A DNA stretch of 64,000 nucleotides, taken from NCBI RefSeq assembly GCF_002245895.1, contig NZ_NPJZ01000001.1, forward strand, positions 4,705,501 to 4,769,500, read 5' to 3'. The notes below the pieces were generated by a model, which saw only the letters and a program-made list of their open reading frames with translations, was not told the origin of the DNA and ran no database searches. This document shows, in pieces, positions 45,069 through 53,474 of this stretch; the first letter of the stretch is position 1; the number at the start of each line of letters is the position of its first letter. The position numbers and the translations under genes were made by a program. This DNA comes from Rhodococcus sp. OK302. GTDB taxonomy: Bacteria; Actinomycetota; Actinomycetes; Mycobacteriales; Mycobacteriaceae.

Positions 45069-45841
45069 GCCGAAACCTCCTTGTTTCGCAGTCCCTTGGG
45101 ATCGATGACATCCCGAATGAGCTGTAGCTCTTCGACGCTCGGAAGCCGGGTCTGCGGAACCGACTCGGGAATCTCGAGCTCGAATCCGGTTGCTGCCACC
45201 ACGTCGTCGACGCTGACCCCCGGATGCACCGACACAAGCCGAAGTCGACCCGAGTCTGCGTAATCCAGTACAGCCAAATTTGTGACAACGTGACGCAGAT
45301 CGTGATGCTTGGTCGCAGCCGGACCTGCCTTGGTCGCGTTGTCGTTACCGACTCCCGAGACCATGTCTACGCGTGGCACGAACACACGGGTGCTGTGTGC
45401 GGGAACCCAGTAGCTGGTGGGGTGGTACACACTGTTTCCCGGCGCACCCCGCACACCCAGAAGCTGCACCTTGGGCGCCGCGTGATCACCGATCGCCGAG
45501 ATATTGCTGTTGCCGTAGACGTCGAGCTGGGTGGGGATCATCATGATGTGGCGCTTGCCGTTCCACACCAGATTGAAGATCGCGCTGAACGGCATCCACG
45601 CTTCGATCTCCCCCTCCGCCGGCCCGCCGACGGCCCAGGTGCCACGAACTCCATGCGCCTCGCCGTCGGAGATCACCAGATCCTGTTCGAAGGTGTGTCG
45701 TGCCAACCGAACTCCGATGGCCGGAATGGTTCCGAAGGCACTCGCGATGACCTCACCGTTGCCGCGATACGCTTCGGCGCAGGCAATGACGCACACTTCG
45801 GCTCGGGTAGCAGGAGCCACGTTCGCACTCGACTCGCTCAT
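45065..45841 (-). CDS. IpdB-like CoA-transferase-family ring-opening hydrolase, beta subunit
   Basis: It is a 258-residue protein of the class I CoA-transferase fold. TRAEVCVIACAEAYRGNGEVIASAFGTIPAIGVRLAR, GVRGAPGNSVYHPTSYWV and RLVSVHPGVSVDDVV are the conserved stretches of IpdB. The mycobacterial IpdAB pair opens the last steroid ring as a CoA-thioester hydrolase rather than transferring CoA. Start and stop overlap its neighbours by four bases each, so IpdA-B-C are one translational unit. It resembles, but is visibly diverged from, the cholesterol-pathway protein as I recall it. Confidence 0.85.
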   Translation of the reverse strand: MSESSANVAPATRAEVCVIACAEAYRGNGEVIASAFGTIPAIGVRLARHTFEQDLVISDGEAHGVRGTWAVGGPAEGEIEAWMPFSAIFNLVWNGKRHIMMIPTQLDVYGNSNISAIGDHAAPKVQLLGVRGAPGNSVYHPTSYWVPAHSTRVFVPRVDMVSGVGNDNATKAGPAATKHHDLRHVVTNLAVLDYADSGRLRLVSVHPGVSVDDVVAATGFELEIPESVPQTRLPSVEELQLIRDVIDPKGLRNKEVSA

Positions 45842-46704
45842 GCCGACACCGCCTGGGAATCGCGCAGCGCGACAGCGCGCTGGTAGTCCGCTTCGCTACC
45901 GGAAAGGTACTCGCCGACAAAGGCTTTCCACTGTTGTGGATCGCGGGCGGCGGCCGCATATTCCCGCTGGAAGGATTCGTCGCGTTCGTAGTTCGGCACG
46001 CACGAGGTGAAATGTGCGCCCTTCGGTGCCTCGACCACACCGGAGACCAGGAGACGGGCGATCCGCAGCGTCGACGGATGAGCATCGGCCGTCAAGGCCT
46101 TGGTGGGCACGATTTCCTCGCACGACACATAGGCATCCTCGGCCGCCATGCAGAACAGATCGTCGAAATACAGGTCAGGGCCCAAGAATTGGGCATTGCC
46201 ATGCATGTCTGCACGGTTCATGTGCACCAGTGCCGCATCAAGATTCAAGGCGGGCATCGCTGCAAAAACCTCGTCTCCGTACGGGTCGGATACGGTACGC
46301 ATATCGGGGTTGACCGTCATGACGTCCGATCCCAGTCCAGCTCGGGTCGGCAAGAAGGGCATCCGGATGCCGGCAGCGTACAAACCCCACTGCAGCATTC
46401 CCTCGTCGTACTCGGCCACTTCCACCGCTCCGGCCTGACGGACGGCCCGGAAATGCGGATCGAGGGCAATCGAGTCCAACGAAACGAACCCGAAAATCAC
46501 CTTCTTGACTTTCCCTGCCGCACAGAGCAATCCGACGTCCGGACCACCGTACGACACGATCGTCAGATCCGTGAGGTCTGATCGAAGAATTGCACGCACG
46601 AGGGACATCGGCTTGCGCCGTGACCCCCAACCACCGATACCGATCGTCATACCGGACCGCAGTCGACGTACGACATCGTCCTCGGTCATCGTCTTGTCAC
46701 TCAA
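45838..46704 (-). CDS. IpdA-like CoA-transferase-family ring-opening hydrolase, alpha subunit
   Basis: It is a 288-residue protein with RLRSGMTIGIGGWGSRRKPM, VSYGGPDVGLLCAAGKVKKVIFGFVSLD, YDEGMLQWGL and LPTRAGLGSD, all typical of IpdA. I take the TTG at 46704 as start: (M)SDKTMTEDDVVRRLRSGM aligns with the N-terminus of mycobacterial IpdA, and AAAGG lies upstream; an ATG at 46689 is the alternative. It heads the nine-gene operon. An exact KstR2-like operator at 46760-46773 lies 56 bases upstream. Confidence 0.87.
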   Translation of the reverse strand: MSDKTMTEDDVVRRLRSGMTIGIGGWGSRRKPMSLVRAILRSDLTDLTIVSYGGPDVGLLCAAGKVKKVIFGFVSLDSIALDPHFRAVRQAGAVEVAEYDEGMLQWGLYAAGIRMPFLPTRAGLGSDVMTVNPDMRTVSDPYGDEVFAAMPALNLDAALVHMNRADMHGNAQFLGPDLYFDDLFCMAAEDAYVSCEEIVPTKALTADAHPSTLRIARLLVSGVVEAPKGAHFTSCVPNYERDESFQREYAAAARDPQQWKAFVGEYLSGSEADYQRAVALRDSQAVSA

Positions 46705-46759
46705 TGGGTCCACCCTTTCGAATTCGGGGAAACGTTGCTCTGGCGCGCCATCGTCGCGT

Positions 46760-46773
46760 AGCAAACGTTTGAT
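46760..46773. promoter_or_regulatory. KstR2-like operator, site 3
   Basis: AGCAAACGTTTGAT is an exact motif match with a perfectly symmetric core CAAACGTTTG. It is the only likely control site for the IpdA-headed operon and lies between the isomerase stop (46782) and the IpdA start. Confidence 0.75.
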
Positions 46774-46781
46774 TCACATCA

Positions 46782-47636
46782 TCATGGTTTCATCTCCGCG
46801 TCAACCGCCAACTCCGCGGTGAGCCAGGAATACGCTCGCCTAAGCGCACTCTCCGGCCCTTCCTCCTCAATCGCAGGACCGAGTATCTCCAGCTCAACAG
46901 CACCGCGGTAGCCGAGACCGAGCACTTCACGCAACAGTCGATCCATCGGAAGATCTCCATCGCCGGGTACCCACCGGTTGGGAACCGCGAGCGTTCCTAC
47001 CCGGAAATCGGCTACTTGCACGATCTGCACCCGATCGAGTTCAGCCCGCAAGGTACCGAGTAGATCCGGTTCCTGAAATGCGCAATAGAGGTCGACGACC
47101 ATTCCGATGTCCAGACGCCGTGCGATTACCGCCGCATCGCGAACTGTATGAACGAAACTCAGATCCGAACGCATCTGCATGGTGTTCTCCAGGGAGAGCC
47201 GAACTCCCAACTGTTTGGCCCGCTCGGCCACCGGCGACACATGATCGATCAATCGGTCTGCTGCATCTTCCCAGCTGAGACGTCCGGACGGTCCCGTTGT
47301 GAACAGCACCGTCGGTGCTCCCAGACCTGCCGCGCCGACCACTGCTGCGTCGAGTGCCGCAATCTCCCCCTCCCAGGCAGTTCCATCGTCCGGATCGGCT
47401 GTGATTCCGTGCGCGATACAACCGACCGCGACGCCGAACTCACGGGCCAGCGATACCGTTTCCGGCCAACCGGTTCGACCCGCTTTGTACGCGGACAGTG
47501 CCACGGCGGAAATCCCGAGGCGTCGGCAGAGCGCCAACTCGTCACGCAATGCCCAACTCGCGGTTGTAATCAGACTGACGGAAGGAAATGGGCCTCGCAC
47601 CAGGTCCATCTGGCGGGATTTGTCGTTGTGATCCAT
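46782..47636 (-). CDS. Sugar-phosphate isomerase/epimerase-like TIM-barrel protein
   Basis: It is a 284-residue protein of the xylose-isomerase-like/AP-endonuclease-2 barrel family: ALCRRLGISAVALSAYK, LSLENTMQM (Glu), MVVDLYCAFQEPDL (Asp), VQVADFRVG and GAVELEILGP (Glu) give a divalent-metal site. Members isomerise or epimerise sugars, inositols or related polyols. AGGAG lies upstream of the ATG. It is divergent from sulfatase 3 with KstR2-like site 4 between them. Confidence 0.85.
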   Translation of the reverse strand: MDHNDKSRQMDLVRGPFPSVSLITTASWALRDELALCRRLGISAVALSAYKAGRTGWPETVSLAREFGVAVGCIAHGITADPDDGTAWEGEIAALDAAVVGAAGLGAPTVLFTTGPSGRLSWEDAADRLIDHVSPVAERAKQLGVRLSLENTMQMRSDLSFVHTVRDAAVIARRLDIGMVVDLYCAFQEPDLLGTLRAELDRVQIVQVADFRVGTLAVPNRWVPGDGDLPMDRLLREVLGLGYRGAVELEILGPAIEEEGPESALRRAYSWLTAELAVDAEMKP

Positions 47637-47700
47637 AGTCGCTCCTGCTTTCCTCGATCGACCGTGAAACACACCGTAATCCCAATTTGGAACATTGCGT

Positions 47701-47714
47701 AGCAAATGCTTGAT
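47701..47714. promoter_or_regulatory. KstR2-like operator, site 4
   Basis: AGCAAATGCTTGAT matches the motif with one mismatch. It lies between the divergent isomerase and sulfatase 3 genes, 65 and 43 bases from their starts. Confidence 0.65.
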
Positions 47715-47756
47715 ACGGTGCGAACTGCCTTCAGAATCCATTCCAGGAGTGCACAT

Positions 47757-50006
47757 ATGAACGTCGATACCCGCACGAGCGCCTCGGGTTCACAGCGCCG
47801 CGAACCCCGCGAATCCGATGCGCCGAAATGGCCGGTTCCCGTGTCGGCGCCCGCAGGCGCGCCGAACGTTCTCGTGATCATGACCGATGACGTCGGTTAC
47901 GGGGCAAGCAGCACTTTCGGTGGACCGATTCCCACTCCGGCGCTCGACGCACTCGCCGAAACCGGTCTGCGTTACACGCAGTTTCATACAACTGCGATGT
48001 GTTCTCCGACCCGCGCGGCACTCATGACCGGTCGCAACCACCACAAGGTCGGTGCGGGGCGTGTCACCGAGATGGCGCTTGCCTACGACGGATACACCAG
48101 CATCATCCCCGACAGCGCTGCCACGGTTGCCGAAATGCTGCGGTGCAACGGATATTCCACCGCACAGTTCGGCAAGTACCACAATGTCCCCGTCTACGAG
48201 ACCGGGCCCGCCGGACCGTTCGACCACTGGCCCACGAACATGGGATTCCAACATTTCTACGGCTATCTCGGTGGCAGCACCGACAATTGGGCACCCGCAC
48301 TGTACGAAGGGACCAGTCCGGTGGACCCACCTACGGACGATCCCACGTACCACCTCGAAAAAGACCTGGCAGACAAGGCAATTACCTGGATTCGTCGGCA
48401 GAAGTCGGCGGCACCGAACAAGCCTGTCTACATCCAGTACAGCAATGCCGCTACTCACGCTCCGCACCATGCACCACGAGAGTGGATCGATCGATTCCGT
48501 GGGCAGTTCGATCAGGGCTGGGATGCCATACGCGAGGAAACGATCGCTCGACAGAAGCAACTCGGTGTCATACCCGCAGACACCGAACTGACCGAACGTC
48601 CCGAGCAGATCGCATCGTGGGACTCCCTCACCGCCGAGCATCAAAAAGTGGCGGCCCGCATGATGGAGGTCTACGCCGGCGCTCTCGCTTACGCCGACTC
48701 CCAGATAGGCCGTGTTCTCGAAGAATTGGAACGCATCGGTGAACTCGACAACACGCTGGTCTTCTACATCCAGGGCGACAACGGAGCCAGTCCCGAAGGT
48801 GGAGCCAACGGCTCTCTCAACGAGATGAGTTACGTCAACCGTATGGAAGACAGCATCGAATCCCTCCTCGAACACCTCGACGAACTCGGCGGCCCGCTGC
48901 ACTACAACCACTTTCCGGCCGGTTGGGCCCACGCGACGGATACCCCGTTCAAATGGTTCAAGATGGTCGCGTCGCATTTCGGGGGCACGCGCAACGGGAT
49001 GGTGCTCTCGCACACCGCCCGAATCACCGACGCCGGCGGAATCCGCACGCAATTCCACCACGTCATCGACGTCGTTCCCACCATCCTCGATGTCATCGGA
49101 ATAGAAGCGCCCAAACAGATTCGGGGCGTAGAACAGATGCCGCTGTGCGGAGTGCCGATGGCCTACACCTTCGATGACGCCGCGGCACCGTCGACCCGAA
49201 CGACACAGTATTTCGAATTGATGGGCAACCTCGCGATCTATTCCGACGGGTGGGTTGCCGCTACTACGCCCCGGGAAATGCCGTGGGAATTCGCCACCGG
49301 CGCAGACTCTCTCGACGATGTGAACTGGGAGTTGTACCACGTCGAGAACGACTACAGTCAGTCCGACGATCTGTCGGCGCAGTACCCCGACAAACTCAGC
49401 GCGCTGGTCGATCTGTTCTGGGAAGAGGCCGAAGCCAACCAGGTTCTTCCCGTTATCGTCAAAGCGCTCAATCCTGGCCCGCCTAAGCCGAATCCGACTT
49501 TCGGCCTGACCACGTTCGTCTACTACGACGGGGTGACGCGAGTGACACCTGGCAGTGCACCCGATGTCACCAACAAGCCGTTCAGCATTACCGCGGACGT
49601 AGTGTTGACTTCGAACCACGCAGACGGCATGCTCCTCTCTCAAGGTGGTCGATTCGGTGGCCATGCTCTGTATTTGGCAAACGGTGTCCTCACCTACCAC
49701 TACAACCTCTTAGGCCGCGAGCGTGGCACGGTCACTTCCGAATTCGCTCTTCCTGCCGGACGGCACCAACTCGTGGCCGTGGTCGACATCGATCCCACGC
49801 AGCGCGGCGGATCCGCAGCGGTCACCCTCCTCTGCGATGAGGAGAAGGTCGGATACGGAACCGTGGCGAACACTGCCCCGTTCCGCCTCAACTATATCGA
49901 AGGCCTGAGCATCGGACGCGACACCGGAACCCCGGTGTCCGAGCAGTACCAGCTGCCGTTCATCTTCGACGGAGTACTCGACAAAGTGACCGTAGCCCTC
50001 GGCTGA
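47757..50006 (+). CDS. Arylsulfatase-type sulfatase 3
   Basis: It is a 749-residue type I sulfatase with NVLVIMTDDVGYGASSTFGG (Asp pair D44, D45), MCSPTRAALMTGRNHHKVG (formylglycine Cys82), VYIQYSNAATHAPHH and YIQGDNGASPEGG. It is closer in motif wording to sulfatase 2 than to sulfatase 1. The C-terminal beta-rich part is present. No signal peptide is visible. CAGGAG precedes the ATG. It lies at the head of a plus-strand unit with a binding protein, a phosphotransferase-like gene and the KstR2-like regulator. Confidence 0.9.
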   Translation: MNVDTRTSASGSQRREPRESDAPKWPVPVSAPAGAPNVLVIMTDDVGYGASSTFGGPIPTPALDALAETGLRYTQFHTTAMCSPTRAALMTGRNHHKVGAGRVTEMALAYDGYTSIIPDSAATVAEMLRCNGYSTAQFGKYHNVPVYETGPAGPFDHWPTNMGFQHFYGYLGGSTDNWAPALYEGTSPVDPPTDDPTYHLEKDLADKAITWIRRQKSAAPNKPVYIQYSNAATHAPHHAPREWIDRFRGQFDQGWDAIREETIARQKQLGVIPADTELTERPEQIASWDSLTAEHQKVAARMMEVYAGALAYADSQIGRVLEELERIGELDNTLVFYIQGDNGASPEGGANGSLNEMSYVNRMEDSIESLLEHLDELGGPLHYNHFPAGWAHATDTPFKWFKMVASHFGGTRNGMVLSHTARITDAGGIRTQFHHVIDVVPTILDVIGIEAPKQIRGVEQMPLCGVPMAYTFDDAAAPSTRTTQYFELMGNLAIYSDGWVAATTPREMPWEFATGADSLDDVNWELYHVENDYSQSDDLSAQYPDKLSALVDLFWEEAEANQVLPVIVKALNPGPPKPNPTFGLTTFVYYDGVTRVTPGSAPDVTNKPFSITADVVLTSNHADGMLLSQGGRFGGHALYLANGVLTYHYNLLGRERGTVTSEFALPAGRHQLVAVVDIDPTQRGGSAAVTLLCDEEKVGYGTVANTAPFRLNYIEGLSIGRDTGTPVSEQYQLPFIFDGVLDKVTVALG

Positions 50007-50063
50007 TCACTCGTACCGCCTGATTAACACCATTTTTCGAACGCGATCGAAGAGAGGCCAACT

Positions 50064-51638
50064 ATGACACAGACCCGGTTCGGCAAGGGAAAGCTCGTCA
50101 CTGCTCTTGCCGTGGCAGCGCTGTCGTTGTCCGCCTGTGGCGGAGGCGCGAGCGGTACGACGAACAGCGGAAGCGTCGGCGGTGAGGTCGACCCCGCTGC
50201 AGTGATACGGATTGCCTCCGCCGGCACGTCCAACAATCTCGACCCCCAGCAACAGATGACCATCGGCGGGTGGAGTCATCTCACTGCACTCTTCGATCGA
50301 CTCATGACCGTCGACAGCAACGACAAAATTGTTCCCGGACTTGCCAAGTCGTGGGAATTCAGCTCGGACGGCAAGTATCTGGAGCTGAAGCTGCGTGACG
50401 ACGTCACCTTCAACGACGGAACCCGCTTCGATGCCGAGGCGGTTGCCGCCACCCTGAAACGAGGCAAAACACTCGCAGGCAGTACCTCGGCTGCGGCACT
50501 CGCGGGCGTCATCGATATCACTGCACCTGACATGTACACCGCGCGCATCGAACTGGCGCCGGGAGCCGGTGTCGAACTACCCGGAGTATTCACCACTCCG
50601 GTAGGCATGATGATCAGTCCCGCCGTGATCGCCGCCGGCACCGATATCCGCAACGACCCGGGACTTGCAGGTTCCGGCGCCTACGTCGTCACCAAATACG
50701 TTCCCGGAGAGTCGCTTGTATTGAAGCGGTCCGATCGTCCGTACTGGGACGCGGAGGGCGGACGCCTCGGCGGCATCGACATCACGCTTGTCCCAGACGC
50801 GTCGACGCGTCTGAACGCCATCCAGACCGGAGCACTGGATCTCACGTGGGTCAGTTCGGCCAGCGAAGTGGTGCAGGCAAATACGCTTGCCGACCGCGGC
50901 GCCTTCGCAATCGACAAGGTTCCGTTCCGAAGCACCCTCGGTGTCTATCTGCGTCCGACGGGTCAGCTGGCCGATCAAGAAGTACGTCAAGCGGTTGCAC
51001 AGTCGATCAATCCGGATGAGATCAACGCGCTGTTCTCCGGGAACTGCACACCACACAACCAGATGTTCCCGAAGACGAGCTCGGCATTCGATCCCGACTA
51101 CAAGTATCCGTACGCCTTCGATCCGGAGGCGGCCAAGGCATTGGTCCAGAAGAATGGAAACACCAAGGTCACGCTAACGTTCGGTGCCGGGAGCAACACC
51201 GAAAAGCCCACCAACGTCATCCAGTCTGCCCTGTCCACTTCGGGCTTCGATGCCGAGCTCAATCCCGTTCCGCTCAACCAGCTCGAACCACGCTACATTG
51301 CCGGTGAATTCGATCAGATGGTCGCCAACTCGTTCACACCCAAAGTCGATCCTGCGGAAACCGTGAACTTCTACTTGGTCAACAACTTCAAGTTCGCTGC
51401 CGACGACCCGGAAATCCTGGGCATGATCAAGCAGGCTGCCGATCCGACGATGTCCGAGAACGACCGTGCCGAGCTGTACCACAAGATCTCGGCGAAGACG
51501 CTGGAGAAGGCCCTGTGGGTCCCGATCTGCAACCAGACCAACGCCACGCTCTCGAGCAACAAAGTGGTCGGCGCCGACGACGTCCCGTGGGTCAACGTCG
51601 GAATCTACGATCTTCGCCATCTTGCGATGACAAAGTAG
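50064..51638 (+). CDS. Peptide-type ABC transporter substrate-binding lipoprotein 1 (SBP_bac_5)
   Basis: It is a 524-residue exported lipoprotein: signal helix then LSAC lipobox with Cys25, then the family-5 binding fold (SNNLDPQQQMTIGGWSHL; YLELKLRDDVTFNDGTRFDAEAV; IYDLRH near the C-terminus). It delivers peptides, oligosaccharides or other organic solutes to an Opp/Dpp-type importer. No permease or ATPase is adjacent; the only such genes here are at 57585-61334. GAGAGG lies upstream of the ATG. Clustering with sulfatase 3 suggests capture of the sulfated compound or its product. Confidence 0.9.
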   Translation: MTQTRFGKGKLVTALAVAALSLSACGGGASGTTNSGSVGGEVDPAAVIRIASAGTSNNLDPQQQMTIGGWSHLTALFDRLMTVDSNDKIVPGLAKSWEFSSDGKYLELKLRDDVTFNDGTRFDAEAVAATLKRGKTLAGSTSAAALAGVIDITAPDMYTARIELAPGAGVELPGVFTTPVGMMISPAVIAAGTDIRNDPGLAGSGAYVVTKYVPGESLVLKRSDRPYWDAEGGRLGGIDITLVPDASTRLNAIQTGALDLTWVSSASEVVQANTLADRGAFAIDKVPFRSTLGVYLRPTGQLADQEVRQAVAQSINPDEINALFSGNCTPHNQMFPKTSSAFDPDYKYPYAFDPEAAKALVQKNGNTKVTLTFGAGSNTEKPTNVIQSALSTSGFDAELNPVPLNQLEPRYIAGEFDQMVANSFTPKVDPAETVNFYLVNNFKFAADDPEILGMIKQAADPTMSENDRAELYHKISAKTLEKALWVPICNQTNATLSSNKVVGADDVPWVNVGIYDLRHLAMTK

Positions 51639-51663
51639 GCCTACGCATGAACAAGGACCGCAC

Positions 51664-52722
51664 ATGACCGATAGATCCACTGCTACCAGAACCACGGCCA
51701 CGCTCGGTATCGACCGTCTCGCGGTCACCGCCTGGTTCGAGCGCTCAGTCCCGAATGCTCTCGCTCCGTTCAGCTTCGAACAGATAGCCGGGGGCCGGTC
51801 AAATCTGACGTACCTGGTCACCGACACCTCGGGTACTCGTTGGGTACTCCGCCGACCCCCGTTGGGAAAGATCGTGGCCACCGCTCACGACGTCGTCCGC
51901 GAGGCAGGCATCTTGTCTCGACTCTCAGATACCGGGGTTCCGGTTCCAACGGTCGTCGGTGTCTGTACCGATCTCGAGATCAACGGATCTCCATTTTTCG
52001 TCATGGAATTCCTGGACGGAGAAATCCTGCGGGACTCGGACGCGGTGGAGGCTTTCCTCCCTCCCACCGAACGCCGCGCACTTGGCAATTCGCTCGTCGA
52101 CACTCTCGCGCGCCTGCACTCGTTGGACCCCGCGGCTCACGGTTGGTCGCAGCGCTCGACATCGGGAGGGTATGTCGAACGGCAACTCTCACGCTGGTCC
52201 GCCAGTTGGGAAGGAGATCGTGTGCGAGTCCTCGAGGACATCAGTCGCACCCGTGACGCATTGAGTCGCCGGACCCCACCCCAATTACGCTCGAGCGTCG
52301 TACACGGTGACTATCGCCTCGACAACGCTCTGATGGGCACACAGGGCCAGGTGCTCGGAGTGCTCGACTGGGAACTGTCGACAGTCGGTGACCCACTGGC
52401 GGACCTGGGGCAGTTCTTGATGTACTGGGCGCAACCTGGCGACGAGGTAACCGCGCTCGAGACGCCCCCGACGTTCGCAGCCGGTCTACCCACCCGAGAC
52501 GAACTGGCTGATCGCTACTTGACCGCCACCGGTATGCCTGGCGACGACTTGGAGTATTACCTGGCATTCAACTGGTGGAAAACGGCCTGCATCGTCGAAG
52601 GCGTCTACACCCGCGTATCCCGCGGATCGATGGGTCGCACCGACCGCACCCCCGAATCGTTCGGTGTCCAGGCACAGCGTCTGGCTGCACAGGCCTGGTC
52701 GTGCGCACAGAACCTCGCGTGA
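51664..52722 (+). CDS. Phosphotransferase-family (APH/ACAD10-like) protein
   Basis: It is a 352-residue protein with a kinase-like fold: FEQIAGGRSNLTYLVTD (nucleotide loop), catalytic SVVHGDYRLDN and metal-binding GVLDWELSTVGDPLADL. This subgroup is often found with acyl-CoA dehydrogenases, as in ACAD10/11, where it phosphorylates hydroxyacyl-CoAs for later elimination. That would suit a 4-hydroxyacyl intermediate here, but the substrate is inferred from context only. AAGGACCGC precedes the ATG. It lies between a binding protein and the KstR2-like regulator. Confidence 0.87.
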   Translation: MTDRSTATRTTATLGIDRLAVTAWFERSVPNALAPFSFEQIAGGRSNLTYLVTDTSGTRWVLRRPPLGKIVATAHDVVREAGILSRLSDTGVPVPTVVGVCTDLEINGSPFFVMEFLDGEILRDSDAVEAFLPPTERRALGNSLVDTLARLHSLDPAAHGWSQRSTSGGYVERQLSRWSASWEGDRVRVLEDISRTRDALSRRTPPQLRSSVVHGDYRLDNALMGTQGQVLGVLDWELSTVGDPLADLGQFLMYWAQPGDEVTALETPPTFAAGLPTRDELADRYLTATGMPGDDLEYYLAFNWWKTACIVEGVYTRVSRGSMGRTDRTPESFGVQAQRLAAQAWSCAQNLA

Positions 52723-52753
52723 AACGCAACGGTGCCCTTTTCGCCGGGCGCGC

Positions 52754-52767
52754 ATCAAACCTTTGTT
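52754..52767. promoter_or_regulatory. KstR2-like operator, site 5 (autoregulatory)
   Basis: ATCAAACCTTTGTT matches the motif with one mismatch, 53 bases upstream of the TetR gene, so autoregulation is likely. Confidence 0.6.
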
Positions 52768-52819
52768 CAACTGTCGTAGAATTCGCGACGCGATCCTTGC
52801 ACAAACATCGGAGGTAGGC

Positions 52820-53398
52820 ATGGAGTGGTCTGAGCGCCACGACCTGATTCTCGGGCAGGCAGCATCGCTGTTTGCCACCAAGGGAATCGCAGGCACCCCG
52901 GTGCGGGATATCGCCGACGGAGTCGGCATCCTCTCCGGCAGCCTTTATCACTACTTCGAATCCAAGGATGCAATCGCGTACATGATCGTGTCGAGGTATC
53001 TCGACGATCTGACTGCTCGATACGAAGCGATTACCGACGCCGATCCGCGGGATCGGCTTACCTCGATCGTCCACGCCTCGCTGGCCGCAAGCGTTGCGCA
53101 CCCGCATGCCTCGGAGATCTATCAGAACAACTCCGAATATCTTCGAAAACTTCCGGGGAACAACACTATTCGATCGGCAGCCCGCACCACCAAGACAACG
53201 TGGATGGATGCGATCGCCTCCGGAATCGAAGCCGGACAGCTTCGCGCGGATCTACCCGCAGACGTGATCTACGGATTGATGCGCGACGCGGTCTGGTTGT
53301 CGCTGCGGTGGTTCTCCCCCACCAAGAACTATTCGATCGAACAGTTCGGCGATACCTTGATCTCGGTCTTCCTCGAAGGCATCGAACCACAAAAATAG
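52820..53398 (+). CDS. KstR2-like TetR-family regulator
   Basis: It is a 192-residue TetR protein. The recognition region VRDIADGVGILSGSLYHYF is nearly the same as that of mycobacterial KstR2 as I remember it, and the C-terminal stretch DVIYGLMRDAVWLSLRWFSP matches a KstR2 hallmark. KstR2 binds AnCAAGnnCTTGnT and is released by the CoA thioester of the steroid C/D-ring acid. The variant palindromes around this gene suggest a paralogue with a related operator and a different CoA-ester ligand. GGAGG precedes the ATG. Confidence 0.88.
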   Translation: MEWSERHDLILGQAASLFATKGIAGTPVRDIADGVGILSGSLYHYFESKDAIAYMIVSRYLDDLTARYEAITDADPRDRLTSIVHASLAASVAHPHASEIYQNNSEYLRKLPGNNTIRSAARTTKTTWMDAIASGIEAGQLRADLPADVIYGLMRDAVWLSLRWFSPTKNYSIEQFGDTLISVFLEGIEPQK

Positions 53399-53441
53399 AC
53401 GACCCCGCACAGTTCACACCACCGTCTACATTCTCCCATGC

Positions 53442-53455
53442 AGCAAATGTTTGAT
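53442..53455. promoter_or_regulatory. KstR2-like operator, site 6
   Basis: AGCAAATGTTTGAT is an exact motif match 20 bases upstream of the SDR gene at 53475. It is identical to site 2. Confidence 0.75.
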
Positions 53456-53474
53456 ACGTATCGAGAGGTGCATC

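Noticed and set aside
36417..47636. Sulfoquinovose (sulfo-transketolase type) pathway
   Set aside because: The split transketolase and a sugar-isomerase-like barrel suggested it, but there is no sulfoquinovosidase, aldolase or sulfolactaldehyde dehydrogenase, and the operon is CoA-thioester based.
47790..49700. A 636-codon minus-strand frame
   Set aside because: It is antisense to sulfatase 3, which has complete catalytic motifs; the frame has Cys/Arg/Gly-rich nonsense composition.
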